Shown: positions 1-12,680 of the stretch, piece by piece | Layout: the number at the start of each line of letters is the position of its first letter | Position numbering within the stretch: position 1 is the stretch's first letter | DNA from: Bradyrhizobium betae | Lineage (GTDB): Bacteria; Pseudomonadota; Alphaproteobacteria; Rhizobiales; Xanthobacteraceae | Assembly (NCBI RefSeq): GCF_008932115.1 | Contig: NZ_CP044543.1 | Coordinates: 3,540,501-3,604,500, forward strand | Direction: 5' to 3' | DNA length: 64,000 nt | Notes under the pieces: generated by a model | What the model was told of the DNA's origin: nothing | The model's input: only the letters and a program-made list of their open reading frames with translations | Database searches by the model: none | Position numbers and translations under genes: made by a program

Positions 1-1233
1 CCGATCGGGCGCAACTCGCCGCAGCGCTGCGCCTACGGCCTATATGCCGAGCAGCTCTCGGGCTCTCCCTTCACGGCGCCGCGCGGCACCAACGAGCGCT
101 CCTGGCTCTATCGCATCCGTCCCTCGGTCAAGCACTCCGGCCGGTTCGAGAAGGCCGACGCCGGGCTGTGGCGCTCGGCGCCATGCCATGAATACGATCT
201 GCCGATCGCGCAGTTGCGCTGGGACCCGGCGCCGATCCCGAAGGAGGACACGACCTTCCTCCAGGGCGTGCAGACCATGACGACGGCCGGTGACGTCAAC
301 ACGCAGGCCGGCATGGCCGCGCATGTCTATCTCATCACCAAGTCGATGGTGGATCAGCATTTCTACAATGCCGACGGCGAGCTGATGTTCGTGCTCCAGC
401 ATGGCAATCTCCGCCTCGTCACCGAGTTCGGCCGCATCGACGCCGAGCCTGGCGAGATCGTGGTGATCCCGCGCGGTGTGAAATTCCGCGTCGAAATTCC
501 GAACGGGCCGGCGCGTGGCTATCTGTGCGAAAACTACGGCGGCGCCTTCACGCTGCCGGAGCGCGGGCCGATCGGGGCCAATTGTCTCGCCAATGCGCGC
601 GATTTCCTGACGCCGGTTGCTTGCTACGAGGACAAGGACACGCCGACCGAGCTCTACGTGAAGTGGGGCGGCGCGCTGTTCAAGACGAGTTTGCCGCATT
701 CGCCGATCGACGTGGTCGCCTGGCACGGCAATTACGCGCCTTACAAATACGATCTGCGCACCTTCTCTCCGGTCGGTGCGATCGGCTTCGATCATCCCGA
801 TCCCTCGATCTTCACGGTGCTGACCTCGCCGTCGGAGACCGCGGGCACCGCGAACATCGACTTCGTGATTTTTCCGGAGCGCTGGATGGTCGCCGACAAC
901 ACCTTCCGCCCGCCCTGGTATCACATGAACATCATGAGCGAGTTCATGGGTCTGATCTACGGTGTCTACGACGCCAAGCCGCAGGGCTTTGTCCCCGGTG
1001 GGGCCAGCCTGCATAATTGTATGCTACCGCACGGCCCCGACCGTGATGCCTTCGAGCATGCCAGCAACGGCGAGTTGAAGCCGGTCAAGCTGACCGGCAC
1101 GATGGCCTTCATGCTCGAGACCCGCTACCCGCAGCGCGTCACCGCGCATGCCGCGAATGCGTCGACGTTGCAGGACGACTACGCGGATTGCTGGAAGGGG
1201 CTGGAGAAGCGGTTCGACCCGAACAGGCCGTAG
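1..1233 (+). CDS. hmgA: Homogentisate 1,2-dioxygenase, 5' end outside window
   Basis: Opens the aromatic ring of homogentisate to maleylacetoacetate in tyrosine and phenylalanine breakdown; a cytosolic Fe(II) cupin enzyme. The frame is open from base 1, so the start lies upstream; 410 of the usual ~445 residues are present. Near the left edge it reads [17 protein letters not shown], typical of the family. The iron-ligand segments [14 protein letters not shown] and [12 protein letters not shown] are both intact, supplying the two His and one Glu expected from the known enzyme. Fumarylacetoacetase follows on the same strand after a 179-bp hairpin-rich gap, and hppD lies further on, so the neighbourhood is a homogentisate pathway cluster. 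The first ATG inside the window is internal and is not the real start. Confidence 0.96.
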   Translation, partial: PIGRNSPQRCAYGLYAEQLSGSPFTAPRGTNERSWLYRIRPSVKHSGRFEKADAGLWRSAPCHEYDLPIAQLRWDPAPIPKEDTTFLQGVQTMTTAGDVNTQAGMAAHVYLITKSMVDQHFYNADGELMFVLQHGNLRLVTEFGRIDAEPGEIVVIPRGVKFRVEIPNGPARGYLCENYGGAFTLPERGPIGANCLANARDFLTPVACYEDKDTPTELYVKWGGALFKTSLPHSPIDVVAWHGNYAPYKYDLRTFSPVGAIGFDHPDPSIFTVLTSPSETAGTANIDFVIFPERWMVADNTFRPPWYHMNIMSEFMGLIYGVYDAKPQGFVPGGASLHNCMLPHGPDRDAFEHASNGELKPVKLTGTMAFMLETRYPQRVTAHAANASTLQDDYADCWKGLEKRFDPNRP

Positions 1234-1242
1234 CTTGTCTAA

Positions 1243-1392
1243 CCCTCTCCCCTCGTGGGAGAGGGTGGCTCGCCGCGTTGCGGCGAGACGGGTGAGGGGT
1301 TCTCTCCGCGAGGCGAACCTCTCGCATTCGAACACGCGGAGAGAACCCCTCACCCGGCGCTTCGCGCCACCTTCTCCCACAAGGGGAGAAGG
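1243..1392. repeat. Long GC-rich inverted repeat between hmgA and fahA
   Basis: Perfect 20-bp arms at 1291-1310 and 1335-1354 face each other. The outer parts are also complementary: CCCTCTCCC at 1243 is answered within itself by GGGAGAGGG at 1257, and again by the 1371-1392 segment. The whole gap can fold into one long hairpin. Such palindromic elements are common between rhizobial genes. It may stop or stabilise the hmgA transcript, but no U-run is present. Confidence 0.8.
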
Positions 1393-1412
1393 AAGAAAGG
1401 ACCGGACCAAAA

Positions 1413-2687
1413 GTGACGACACACCCCAACGATCCCAGCCTCCGTTCCTTCATCGACGTCGATGCCGCCTCCGACTTCCCGATCCAGAACCTGCCCTACG
1501 GCGTGTTCTCGACCGCGGCAAATCCGACGCCGCGCGTCGGCGTGGCGATCGGCGATTACGTGCTCGATCTCTGGGCGCTGGAGCAGGACTCACGGCTCGA
1601 TGTCGATCCGCTCGGGGTGTTCTCCGGACCCTCGCTCAATCCGTTCATGGCACTGGGGCCAAAGGTCTGGGCCAGGACGCGGGCGCGGATCAGCGAGCTG
1701 TTGCGTCACGATCATCCGGAACTGCGCGACAATGAAGAGCTGCGCAATGCGGCGTTAGTGCCGATGCGCGAGGCGAAGCTGCACATGCCGTTCGACGTCT
1801 CCGGCTACACAGACTTCTACTCGTCGAAAGAGCACGCCACCAATGTCGGCGTGATGTTCCGCGGCAAGGACAATGCACTGCAGCCGAACTGGCTGCATAT
1901 GCCGATCGCCTATAACGGCCGCGCCTCCACCGTCGTGGTGTCAGGCACCAAGGTGAAGCGGCCGCGTGGACAACTGAAGCCGCCGAATGTCGAGCTGCCG
2001 AGCTTCGCCCCCTGCAAGCGGCTCGATTTCGAGCTGGAGATAGGCGTCGTGGTCGGCCAGCCGTCGGCGATGGGTGGCATGCTGACGGAGCAACAGGCCG
2101 AGGAGATGATCTTCGGCTTCGTGCTGCTCAACGACTGGAGCGCGCGCGACATCCAGCAATGGGAATATGTGCCGCTCGGCCCGTTCCTGGCAAAAGCGTT
2201 TGCGACCTCGATCAGCCCGTGGGTGGTGACGCGCGAGGCGCTGGAGCCGTTCCGCCTGAAGGGGCCGGAGCAGGAGCCGGTGCCGCTCGACCATCTCAAG
2301 CAGACGAGACCTCAGAATTACAACGTCGAGCTCGACGTCTCCTTGCGCCCTGGCGGCGCGAATGCCCCAACGAGTATCAGCCGCACCAATTTCAGATACA
2401 TGTACTGGTCCTCGGTGCAGCAACTGGTGCACCACGCCTCCTCGGGCTGCGCCATGAATGTCGGCGATCTCCTCGGCAGCGGCACCATCTCCGGCCCGGA
2501 GAAGGATCAACGCGGCAGCTTGCTCGAGATCAGCTGGAACGGCACCGAGCCGGTCGAACTTCCCGGCGGCGCAAAGCGTACGTTTTTGGAGGACGGCGAC
2601 AGCCTCGTGATGCGCGGCTGGTGCCAGGGCGACGGCTATCGCGTCGGTTTTGGCGAGGTCGAGGGGACGATTTTGCCGGCGGAGTAA
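1413..2687 (+). CDS. fahA: Fumarylacetoacetase
   Basis: Hydrolyses fumarylacetoacetate to fumarate and acetoacetate, the last step of homogentisate breakdown. The protein has 424 residues, close to the family norm. The start is GTG at 1413, with the purine-rich GGAAGAAAGG at 1391-1400 upstream. Family hallmarks are visible: an N-terminal domain with DFPIQNLPYGVF, then the catalytic FAH domain with ARDIQQWEYVPLGPF and the metal-binding acidic residues around FELEIGVVVG. The product fits directly after homogentisate dioxygenase. The maleylacetoacetate isomerase expected between the two steps is not in this window. Confidence 0.96.
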   Translation: MTTHPNDPSLRSFIDVDAASDFPIQNLPYGVFSTAANPTPRVGVAIGDYVLDLWALEQDSRLDVDPLGVFSGPSLNPFMALGPKVWARTRARISELLRHDHPELRDNEELRNAALVPMREAKLHMPFDVSGYTDFYSSKEHATNVGVMFRGKDNALQPNWLHMPIAYNGRASTVVVSGTKVKRPRGQLKPPNVELPSFAPCKRLDFELEIGVVVGQPSAMGGMLTEQQAEEMIFGFVLLNDWSARDIQQWEYVPLGPFLAKAFATSISPWVVTREALEPFRLKGPEQEPVPLDHLKQTRPQNYNVELDVSLRPGGANAPTSISRTNFRYMYWSSVQQLVHHASSGCAMNVGDLLGSGTISGPEKDQRGSLLEISWNGTEPVELPGGAKRTFLEDGDSLVMRGWCQGDGYRVGFGEVEGTILPAE

Positions 2688-2696
2688 GTGGTTGTC

Positions 2697-2777
2697 ATTC
2701 CGGGGCGATGCGTAGCATCGAACCCGGAATCTCGAGGTTCCGGGTCTGGTCTTTCGGGCCATCCCGGAACGACGAGG
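2697..2777. repeat. Palindromic intergenic element between convergent genes
   Basis: ATTCCGGG at 2697 pairs with CCCGGAAT ending at 2730 around an inner GATGC/GCATC stem. A second half, GTTCCGGG near 2737, pairs with CCCGGAAC near 2770. It lies between the convergent fahA and the DUF1272 gene and could serve as a shared transcription end. The pattern is a familiar one between rhizobial genes. Confidence 0.7.
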
Positions 2778-2780
2778 CAG

Positions 2781-3092
2781 TCATCGTTTCTCCGGCGGCA
2801 CTTCGCGGACTCGTGCGCAATGCGCGGCGACGTCCTCCACACTGTACTTCAAATGCACGCGCTTGTCGGACGGCGCCTGCTTGGTCGTGCATACGCCCGG
2901 CCGCCATTCCTGCGTCGGCCGGATCGGGCGCGGCGCAAAGCCGCCGCCGCAGTTCGGGCAGACGTTCGACAGTTTCGTCTCCACGCAGTCCGCGCAGAAC
3001 GTGCACTCGTAGGAGCAGATCCGCGCATCCGTTGCATCGGGCGGCAGGTCGCGGTCGCAATATTCGCAGTTCGGTCGAAGCTGGAGGGCCAT
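2781..3092 (-). CDS. DUF1272 domain small cysteine-rich protein
   Basis: A 103-residue protein with a zinc-ribbon-like set of cysteines: CEYCDRDLP, then CSYECTFCADC, then CPNCGG. This is the DUF1272 pattern. No biochemical role is established for the family that I can name; zinc binding is inferred from the paired CxxC motifs. The start at 3092 (MALQLRPNCEYC) is preferred over 3122 because GCGGAG stands about 9 bases upstream of it. It is convergent with fahA, and the regulator gene follows downstream on the same strand. Confidence 0.82.
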   Translation of the reverse strand: MALQLRPNCEYCDRDLPPDATDARICSYECTFCADCVETKLSNVCPNCGGGFAPRPIRPTQEWRPGVCTTKQAPSDKRVHLKYSVEDVAAHCARVREVPPEKR

Positions 3093-3165
3093 GGCTGAAT
3101 CTCCGCAAGATGTCCTGATCATCGCAGACGACGTGTGGCTGGCGAAGGCCGTAGTTCCCTCGATT

Positions 3166-3645
3166 TCAGCCAGCCTTCAAATCCTTCAGCGGCAGCCGTG
3201 AGCTCTCCTTCAGCCGATCGAGCACGATCGACGAGCGCACATGCGCCACGCTCTGGTGCGGCATCAAGACGTCATTGACGAGGTTGGAGAGCCCCTTGAG
3301 GTCGCGCAGCACGGCCTTCAGCACATAGTCGGCGTCGCCCGTCAGCGAATAGGCTTCCTGGATTTCGTCGATGCGGTTGACCAGCGCGCGAAACCGCTTG
3401 GAGTTGTCGGGCGAGTGGGTCGCGAGCCCCACCTGGATGAAGGCGATCACACCGAAGCCGAGCGCTTCGCTGGAGAGATCGGCGTGATAGCCGGAGATCA
3501 CCTTTTCCTCCTCCAGCCGCATCCGCCGCCGCGAGCATTGCGACGCCGAGAGGCCTGCGATGTCGGCAAGCTCCTGGTTGGTGAGGCGGCCGTCATCCTG
3601 GAGCGCGGTCAAAATCTTGAGATCGAAAGCGTCTACCGAAATCAT
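3166..3645 (-). CDS. Lrp/AsnC-family transcriptional regulator
   Basis: About 159 residues from the chosen start. It has an N-terminal winged helix-turn-helix (FDLKILTALQDDGRLTNQEL, then GLSASQCSRRRMRLEE) and a C-terminal RAM/ligand domain with GDADYVLKAVLRDL. Lrp/AsnC proteins are dimeric or octameric DNA-binding regulators sensing amino acids or related metabolites. The gene is divergent from hppD, so control of tyrosine degradation, including its own promoter, is likely. In-frame starts also exist at 3657 and 3669; 3645 (MISVDAFD) is preferred because the longer form would run into the palindrome at 3664-3680. Confidence 0.9.
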   Translation of the reverse strand: MISVDAFDLKILTALQDDGRLTNQELADIAGLSASQCSRRRMRLEEEKVISGYHADLSSEALGFGVIAFIQVGLATHSPDNSKRFRALVNRIDEIQEAYSLTGDADYVLKAVLRDLKGLSNLVNDVLMPHQSVAHVRSSIVLDRLKESSRLPLKDLKAG

Positions 3646-3663
3646 GCGCCATTTGCCCATTTG

Positions 3664-3680
3664 ATGCACAGATCGTGCAT
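3664..3680. promoter_or_regulatory. 17-bp palindrome, candidate Lrp operator
   Basis: ATGCACAGATCGTGCAT is a perfect 6-bp inverted repeat with a 5-bp centre in the divergent lrp-hppD promoter gap. Related half-sites (ATTTGCCC, ATTTGCAC) flank it. Binding by the adjacent Lrp/AsnC protein is inferred from position and symmetry. Confidence 0.5.
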
Positions 3681-3764
3681 ATAATAATCAATATGCGCCC
3701 CATTTGCACGCTCCTTGCGCGCCCAATGAAGGATAGTTCATCCAGTCGCAATCTGGAGAACACC

Positions 3765-4883
3765 ATGGGCCCGTTCCCGCACGATGCACCGCCGGCCACC
3801 ATCACCGCCGACAATCCGATGGGCACCGATGGGTTCGAGTTCGTCGAATACGCCCATCCCGATCCGGCAGAGTTGCATGCGCTATTCAAGCTGATGGGTT
3901 ATGCGCCCGTCGCGCGCCACAAGAGCAAGCGGATCACGGTCTATCGGCAGGGCGACATCAACTATCTCGTCAACGAGGAGCCCGGCACCCACGGCTACGA
4001 TTTCGTCGCCGCGCATGGCCCTTGCGCGCCGTCGATGGCGTTTCGCGTGGTCGATGCGAAGGCGGCCTACGACCGCGCGATCTCGCTTGGCGCGGAGCCT
4101 GCCGATGTTTCATCGGCGCAGAAGACGCTCGATGTGCCCGCGATCAAGGGCATCGGCGGCAGCCTGCTGTATTTCGTCGATCGCTACGGCGCCAAGGGCT
4201 CCGCTTATGATTCCGAGTTCGAGTGGCTCGGTGCGCGCGACCCGCGTCCCGTCGGCGCGGGCCTGTTCTATCTCGATCACCTCACCCACAACGTCCATCG
4301 CGGCCGCATGGACGTGTGGACGGGCTTCTACCAAAAGCTGTTCAACTTCCGCCAGATTCGCTTCTTCGACATCGAGGGCCGCGCCTCCGGCCTGTTCTCG
4401 CGCGCGCTGACCAGCCCCGACGGCAAGATCCGGATCCCGATCAACGAGGACGCCGGCGATTCCGGCCAGATCGAGGAATATCTGAACATCTATCGCGGCG
4501 AAGGCATCCAGCACATCGCCTGCGGCTGCCGTGACATCTACGGCACGATCGAGGGCATGCGCAAAGCCGGCCTGCCGTTCATGCCGTCACCGCCCGAGAC
4601 CTATTTCGAGCGCATCGATGCACGCCTGCCCGGGCACGGCGAGGACATTGCGCGGCTCAAGACCAATGGAATCCTGATCGACGGCGAAGGCGTGGTCGAC
4701 GGCGGCCAGACCAAGGTGCTGCTGCAGATCTTCTCGGCGAACGCGATCGGCCCGATCTTCTTCGAGTTCATCCAGCGCAAGGGCGACGACGGCTTTGGCG
4801 AAGGCAACTTCAAGGCCTTGTTCGAATCGATCGAGGAAGATCAGATCCGGCGCGGGGTGCTGAAGGTGGAGGATGCGGCGTAA
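3765..4883 (+). CDS. hppD: 4-Hydroxyphenylpyruvate dioxygenase
   Basis: Converts 4-hydroxyphenylpyruvate to homogentisate with Fe(II) and O2, feeding the homogentisate enzymes upstream in this window. The protein has 372 residues, as is normal. The start is ATG 3765 with CTGGAGAA at 3753-3760; in-frame codons back to 3675 would add an unlikely 30-residue leader. Two vicinal-oxygen-chelate domains are seen. The three iron ligands are recognisable in DHLTHNV, IQHIACG and FFEFIQRKG, and the C-terminal gating helix segment GDDGFGEGNFKALFESIE is intact. The divergent Lrp/AsnC gene suggests substrate-responsive control. Confidence 0.97.
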   Translation: MGPFPHDAPPATITADNPMGTDGFEFVEYAHPDPAELHALFKLMGYAPVARHKSKRITVYRQGDINYLVNEEPGTHGYDFVAAHGPCAPSMAFRVVDAKAAYDRAISLGAEPADVSSAQKTLDVPAIKGIGGSLLYFVDRYGAKGSAYDSEFEWLGARDPRPVGAGLFYLDHLTHNVHRGRMDVWTGFYQKLFNFRQIRFFDIEGRASGLFSRALTSPDGKIRIPINEDAGDSGQIEEYLNIYRGEGIQHIACGCRDIYGTIEGMRKAGLPFMPSPPETYFERIDARLPGHGEDIARLKTNGILIDGEGVVDGGQTKVLLQIFSANAIGPIFFEFIQRKGDDGFGEGNFKALFESIEEDQIRRGVLKVEDAA

Positions 4884-4922
4884 GAACGCTGCTGTTGGGC
4901 AAACTGCTGTATTACGACAGGT

Positions 4923-5055
4923 GTCGTCCCCGCGTAGGCGGGGACCCATAACCACAGGGAGGGGTTATGGCGCGACGTGGTAACTCCGAGCCGTCGCCAA
5001 ACCATTCCTTGTGGTTATGGGTCCCGGGCTCGCGCTTCGCGCGCCCCGGGACGAC
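4923..5055. repeat. Inverted-repeat intergenic element
   Basis: GTCGTCCC at about 4923 is mirrored by GGGACGAC ending at 5055, and CCCATAACCACA at 4945 by GTGGTTATGGG at 5011. The element lies between the convergent hppD and CoA-transferase genes, where it could end both transcripts. Confidence 0.75.
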
Positions 5056-5063
5056 AGCGGAGA

Positions 5064-6176
5064 TTACTTCCTCAACTTCCACGCAGCCGTGACCGCACCA
5101 ATCTCCGCTCCCTCCGGCTCACGCACTGTCGACGGCGTGCGTGAGAAGCGCGGCGCCGGTCCGGGCTGCTTCACGCCGTGGCGTTCGATAAACACATTTC
5201 GTGCGACCATGTGCGGATGCTCGGTCGCTTCCGACATGGTCAGGACCGGCGCGAAGCAGATGTCGGTGCCTTCCATGATCTTGCACCAGTCCTCGCGCGT
5301 CTTGCTCTTGAAGACCGCCTTCAACTTCTCCTTCAGCGCGGGCCAGGCCTTGGGATCCATCTGCGCGTCGAAATCGGCGTCGGTGAGGGCCGCGTGCTCG
5401 CGCAGCAGCGCGTAGAACTGCGGCTCGATCGAGCCGATCGAGACGAAATGGCCGCAGGCGCATTCATAGACGCCGTAGAAGTGAGCGCCGCCGTCCAGGA
5501 AGTTGCGGTCGCGGCCTTCAGTCCAGCGGCCGAGCGTTTTCATGTCGAAGAAGAACGACATCAGCGATGCCGCGCCGTCGCACATCGCGGCATCGACAAC
5601 CTGGCCCTTGCCGGACTTCTGTGCTTCGAGTAGCGCTGCGAGCACGCCGACGACCAGATAGAGCGCGCCGCCGCCGAAATCGCCGACCAAATTGAGCGGC
5701 GGCACCGGCGCCTCCTTAGGTCCGATCGCAGCGAGCGCACCGGTGATGGAGATGTAGTTGATGTCGTGTCCGGCGGCGTTTGCGAGCGGGCCTTCCTGGC
5801 CCCAGCCGGTCATGCGGCCGTAGACGAGTTTTGGATTGCGCGCGAGCACGACGTCGGGGCCGAGCCCGAGCCGCTCCATCACGCCGGGACGAAAGCCCTC
5901 GACCAACGCGTCGGCATTCGCCAGCAGGTCGAGCACCTGCGCGATCGCAGCCTTGTCCTTGAGATCGAGCTCGATCACCTTGCGGCCGCGGCCCGCCACC
6001 GACTTCATGCTCTTCCTGGCGCCGACGCGGTCGAGCGTGACGACGTCGGCACCCATGTCCGCCAGCATCATGCAGGCGAACGGGCCGGGACCGATGCCGG
6101 CGAATTCGACGACGCGGAAGCCGGAGAGCGGGCCGGAGGTGCGGACGGAAGCGGTCTGGGCTGGTTTATCGAGCAC
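5064..6176 (-). CDS. CaiB/BaiF-family CoA transferase, alpha-methylacyl-CoA racemase type
   Basis: 370 residues of the class III CoA-transferase fold. The N-terminus PLSGFRVVEFAGIGPGPF followed by MLADMGADVV is the hallmark of the alpha-methylacyl-CoA racemase branch. These enzymes interconvert R and S 2-methylacyl-CoA esters so that branched or sterol-derived acids can enter beta-oxidation. The catalytic Asp region of the family (GHDINYISITGALAAIG) is present. It stands alone, convergent with hppD, with a 206-bp gap before the coxM stop. The racemase role is inferred from close family resemblance; a true CoA transferase with another acceptor is possible. Confidence 0.88.
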   Translation of the reverse strand: MLDKPAQTASVRTSGPLSGFRVVEFAGIGPGPFACMMLADMGADVVTLDRVGARKSMKSVAGRGRKVIELDLKDKAAIAQVLDLLANADALVEGFRPGVMERLGLGPDVVLARNPKLVYGRMTGWGQEGPLANAAGHDINYISITGALAAIGPKEAPVPPLNLVGDFGGGALYLVVGVLAALLEAQKSGKGQVVDAAMCDGAASLMSFFFDMKTLGRWTEGRDRNFLDGGAHFYGVYECACGHFVSIGSIEPQFYALLREHAALTDADFDAQMDPKAWPALKEKLKAVFKSKTREDWCKIMEGTDICFAPVLTMSEATEHPHMVARNVFIERHGVKQPGPAPRFSRTPSTVREPEGAEIGAVTAAWKLRK

Positions 6177-6382
6177 GTTGTTGTTTCCTCGGGTCGCGGG
6201 CGAATGCCGATGATCCGGCAGTCGCTTCGGACGTTCCTCTGTGGGGCGAGTTAATTGGCTGATTAACTTTTCCCGCCTTCACGTCAGCGAGGCAAGCGCT
6301 TTTCATGCATGGGCGCATAATAAAAGCGGCGCGCATTGCTGCGCGCCGCGGAAGATTTGTGTTGAGACGCTAAGGCGAAACG

Positions 6383-7183
6383 TCAGCCCGCGGCGGTCAC
6401 GGCGCGCTGCGCCATCACCTTGACGAGGTTGGCGCGGTACTCCGCCGTGCCGTGAATGTCGGCCAGCAGGTTGCTCGCCGAAATGCTGACGCCATCGATC
6501 GCCGACGGCGACCAGTTCGCTTTCAGCGCCGCTTCGATCGCGGGCACCCGCATCACGCCGCTTTGCGAGGCGCCGGTGGCGGCAACGCGAACCTCGCCCG
6601 ACTTCGTCTGCGCGACGAACACGCCGGTCAACGCGAAGCGCGAGGCCGGGTGTCGCATTTTCTCGTAGCCCGCCTTCGCCGGAACCGGGAACGACACGGC
6701 GGTGATGATCTCGCCGTCTTCGAGCGCCGTCGTAAACAGGCCCTGGAAGAAGTCCTCCGCCGAGATCGACCGCTTGTTGGTCTTCACGGTGGCGCCGAGC
6801 GCGAGCAGGGCGGCGGGATAATCCGCGGCGGGATCGTTGTTGGCGATTGAGCCGCCGATCGTGCCGCGATAGCGCACGGCGGGGTCGCCGAGCACCGAGG
6901 TAAGATAGGCGATCGCGGGGATCGCCTTCTTCACATCGGCATTCTGCATGATGTCGAAATAGGTCGTGCCGGCCTTGATGGTCAGCACGTCGCCCGAGAG
7001 TTCGACACCCTGCAGCTCCTTGATCTTGCCGAGGTCGATCACGTCGGAGGGGCTGGCGAGGCGCTGCTTCATCACAGGCAACAGCGTCTGGCCGCCGGCG
7101 AGGAACTTCGCTTCGCTGCCCTTGGCGAACAGGCTTACCGCTTCGTCGACGGAGGAAGCGCGATGATAAGTGGTCTGATACAT
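6383..7183 (-). CDS. coxM: FAD-binding subunit of CO-dehydrogenase/xanthine-dehydrogenase-like enzyme
   Basis: 266-residue medium subunit that carries FAD and passes electrons from the iron-sulfur subunit to the acceptor. FAD-binding motifs AGGQTLLPVM and TIGGSIANNDPAADYP are visible, in the order usual for CoxM. The start at 7183 (MYQTTYHRASS) is preferred over 7222, which would extend the protein into the coxL stop region. It is the last gene of a coxS-coxL-coxM operon read right to left, 14 bp after coxL. The substrate is set by the large subunit. Confidence 0.92.
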   Translation of the reverse strand: MYQTTYHRASSVDEAVSLFAKGSEAKFLAGGQTLLPVMKQRLASPSDVIDLGKIKELQGVELSGDVLTIKAGTTYFDIMQNADVKKAIPAIAYLTSVLGDPAVRYRGTIGGSIANNDPAADYPAALLALGATVKTNKRSISAEDFFQGLFTTALEDGEIITAVSFPVPAKAGYEKMRHPASRFALTGVFVAQTKSGEVRVAATGASQSGVMRVPAIEAALKANWSPSAIDGVSISASNLLADIHGTAEYRANLVKVMAQRAVTAAG

Positions 7184-7197
7184 CTTTGATGCTCCTC

Positions 7198-9540
<2,343 letters not shown>

Positions 9541-9625
9541 TGTCTGGTCCTCCCGACCGGAATTGTCTTGACTGCGCTTTCCCTCGAAAGCCGCAGCGAT
9601 TGTTCTTTTTTCGAGGCGAGCCGCT

Positions 9626-10111
<486 letters not shown>

Positions 10112-10197
10112 GGTGGAGTCCTCCCGGGATTGATTTTGATTGTTTCTAATTAGAGACAGCGACCCGGAACTTTGCAACTAGGATTTTGGTCGCCGCC

Positions 10198-10239
10198 GTC
10201 ATTGAAAAGTCATTGATCCCGCCGAGGGCGCAATGACTT
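10198..10239. promoter_or_regulatory. Repeated GTCATTG elements upstream of the cox operon
   Basis: GTCATTG occurs at 10198 and 10209, and its complement CAATGAC at 10231. The last two form a perfect 9-bp inverted repeat (AAGTCATTG, CAATGACTT) around a 15-base loop. They lie 87-128 bp upstream of the coxS start, in the 333-bp gap shared with the divergent chemoreceptor. A regulator-binding site is the likely meaning. Nothing else recognisable is in that gap. Confidence 0.4.
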
Positions 10240-10444
10240 GCTCGGGGATTGCCGCCGGAACGGCCACCGGGGGTGGAATGCCAGCCATCTGGACCAGCCG
10301 GTAGGCCTTTGGCCGATGGAACCCTGGATTGCATGAACCTGCCGAGTTTACCGCCCTTTATCCATTGTGCCCTAGTTTTGCGCATCCGGACTTGGAGGCG
10401 GGCGCCCCCGAGCCACGGCTGAATAGAATAAATGGGGGTTGGGA

Positions 10445-12484
10445 ATGTCCGGGCGTATCGCGTCGCCGTCGAAACGTACAATATTTCCGACTCTCCGGTT
10501 CCGCGCCAAGATCATTCTGGGCTTCGCCGTAGTGCTGGTGATCTCGGCCGGCAGCATGGCCTTCGCTTATTTAGGTTTCGAGCGGGTTTCGGCCGGGGTC
10601 GGGTCCTACCGCAGCAGCGTTTCGGAGGCCGACCTCGCCCGCAACATCGACCGCGAGCTGCTGGCCTATCGCTCGGCCGTGAAATATTTCGTCGTCACCG
10701 GCAAGGAGGACGACGCCAAGGCGGCGCTCGACGCCCAGGCCAACCTGAAGAACGCCATCGACGAGGCCGTCAAGAGCGCCAAGCAGCCGGCGCGGCAGGA
10801 CGGCATCAACAAGCTCGCCAAGGAGTTCTCCAACTTCTCCACGACCTTCGCCAAGGTCCTCCAGGCCAAGCGCGACAGCACGCTGCTGGTGCAGAACCAG
10901 CTCACGCGCAATGCCAACCTCCTGAAATACAAGCTCGACGACATCGGCAACAACGCCTCCGATTCCGAGGCGCAGTCGATCGAGTTCGGCACCAAGCAGG
11001 TCAACGCCCAGTTCCAGACCGCGAGCGCCGCGGCAACCAATTTCGTGCTGACGTCCGACCAGGCGATCGCGACCAGCGCGCTGGCGCGGCTGAAGTTCGT
11101 CGAGAACTCGCTGGGTGCGGTCTATTCCATGGACGACAAGATCGTTGCCGGGTTGAAGGACGCCAAGGCGCTGCTCGTCGCCTATCGCGAATCGCTGGAG
11201 AAGCTGATCGCAAATGCCAAGATGGTCGACGAGCTCGTCAACGAGATGAGCGGCTCGGCCGGTGCGATCCTTCAGGGTGCCACCGCCATGAAGGCGGACC
11301 TCGTTGCCGAGCAGCAGCGGCTGGATTCCGAATCGGAAGCGACCATCGGGAAGACCGAGCAATTGGTGCTGATGCTGGCCTTTGGCGGTACGCTGCTCGG
11401 CGTGGTCCTCGCCTTCCTGCTCGGCACCGGCATCTCGCGTCCGATGATCGCGATGTGCAAGGCGATGCGCGAGCTGGCCTCGGGTAATTTCGAAGTCGTG
11501 CTGCCGGGTTTGGGGCGCAAGGACGAGATCGGCGAAATGGCCGGTGCGGTCGAGGAATTCAAGGTTCAGGCCGTCGCCAAGGCGGAGCGCGATGCTGCCG
11601 CCAGCGAAGCCCAGAACAAGGAGGCGAGCGCCGCGCGTCGCTCCGAGCTGATTCGCTTCGCCGACGATTTCGAAAGCGCCGTCGGTGCCATCGTTTCCAA
11701 CGTCTCCGCCTCGGCCGTTCAGCTCGAATCGGCTGCGTCCACGCTGACCCGCACCGCCGAGACCACGCAGAGCCTGTCGAGCCAGGTCGCCGACGTCTCC
11801 GAGCAGGCGTCCAGCAACATGCAGTCGGTTGCGACCGCGACGGAAGAGCTTTCGGCCTCGGTCGAGGAGATCGGCCGCCAGGTTCGCGACTCCAGCCGAA
11901 TCGCCGAAGCCGCCGTGGTGCAGGCCAAGGAGACCGACAATCGCATCGGCAAGCTCTCGCATGCCGCCCAGCAGATCGGCGAAGTCGTCAAGCTCATCAC
12001 CGCGATTGCCGAGCAGACCAATCTTCTCGCGCTCAATGCCACCATCGAAGCGGCGCGCGCAGGTGAGGCCGGCCGCGGTTTTGCGGTCGTCGCGAGCGAA
12101 GTGAAGTCGCTGGCGAGTCAGACGGCGAAAGCCACCGACGAAATTTCCTCGCACATTACCGGCATGCAGGGCGCCACCGCCGAATCGGTCGCCGCGATCA
12201 AGGAGATCGGCGCCACCATCGGCCAGATATCGTCGATCTCGACCTCGATCGCCAGCGCCGTCGAGCAGCAGGGCGCGGCGACGCAGGAGATCGCGCGCAG
12301 CGTCCAGACCGTTGCGCAGGGTACCCAGACCGCCGCCACCGACATCGGCCAGGTCAACCGCGGCGCCGCCGAGACCGGCTCGGCCTCGGAAGAGGTCCTG
12401 AACTCGGCCAAGACCCTGTCCAGCGAGAGCACCCGGCTGCGCGCCGAACTCGATCGCTTCATGGGGAATATCCGGGCGGCGTAG
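10445..12484 (+). CDS. Methyl-accepting chemotaxis protein (first of a tandem pair)
   Basis: About 679-residue transmembrane chemoreceptor. TM1 is near residues 20-42 ([18 protein letters not shown]). A helical periplasmic sensor of about 270 residues resembles the helical bimodular type. TM2 is near 308-328, followed by a HAMP domain starting at [14 protein letters not shown] and a long cytoplasmic coiled coil. The signalling tip [19 protein letters not shown] contacts CheA/CheW. No C-terminal CheR/CheB-tethering pentapeptide is visible (end ...MGNIRAA). The start at ATG 10445 follows GGGGGTTGGGA; an in-frame TTG at 10439 is less likely. The next gene is a paralogue. The ligand is unknown. 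Confidence 0.92.
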   Translation: MSGRIASPSKRTIFPTLRFRAKIILGFAVVLVISAGSMAFAYLGFERVSAGVGSYRSSVSEADLARNIDRELLAYRSAVKYFVVTGKEDDAKAALDAQANLKNAIDEAVKSAKQPARQDGINKLAKEFSNFSTTFAKVLQAKRDSTLLVQNQLTRNANLLKYKLDDIGNNASDSEAQSIEFGTKQVNAQFQTASAAATNFVLTSDQAIATSALARLKFVENSLGAVYSMDDKIVAGLKDAKALLVAYRESLEKLIANAKMVDELVNEMSGSAGAILQGATAMKADLVAEQQRLDSESEATIGKTEQLVLMLAFGGTLLGVVLAFLLGTGISRPMIAMCKAMRELASGNFEVVLPGLGRKDEIGEMAGAVEEFKVQAVAKAERDAAASEAQNKEASAARRSELIRFADDFESAVGAIVSNVSASAVQLESAASTLTRTAETTQSLSSQVADVSEQASSNMQSVATATEELSASVEEIGRQVRDSSRIAEAAVVQAKETDNRIGKLSHAAQQIGEVVKLITAIAEQTNLLALNATIEAARAGEAGRGFAVVASEVKSLASQTAKATDEISSHITGMQGATAESVAAIKEIGATIGQISSISTSIASAVEQQGAATQEIARSVQTVAQGTQTAATDIGQVNRGAAETGSASEEVLNSAKTLSSESTRLRAELDRFMGNIRAA

Positions 12485-12680
12485 GGCTGCATTTGACTGC
12501 GTCTGCTCCAGCCGGATTTTCACCATTGCTTCGGGGCGGCCCTCCCGCGTCACCTAACCGCAAGTTGCGGCGCCATAAATTTACCGCCGCTTATTCTTTG
12601 CCCCTTACCGTGCGTACGAGTCGGGGAGCGCGCTGCTCCCAGGCTGCGCCTGGTTTTCCGCGAATGGAATGGGGTGGGGA

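Noticed and set aside
10571..12553. 660-codon minus-strand frame opposite the first chemoreceptor
   Set aside because: Composition artefact of the receptor's codon use; the same shadow appears opposite the second copy.
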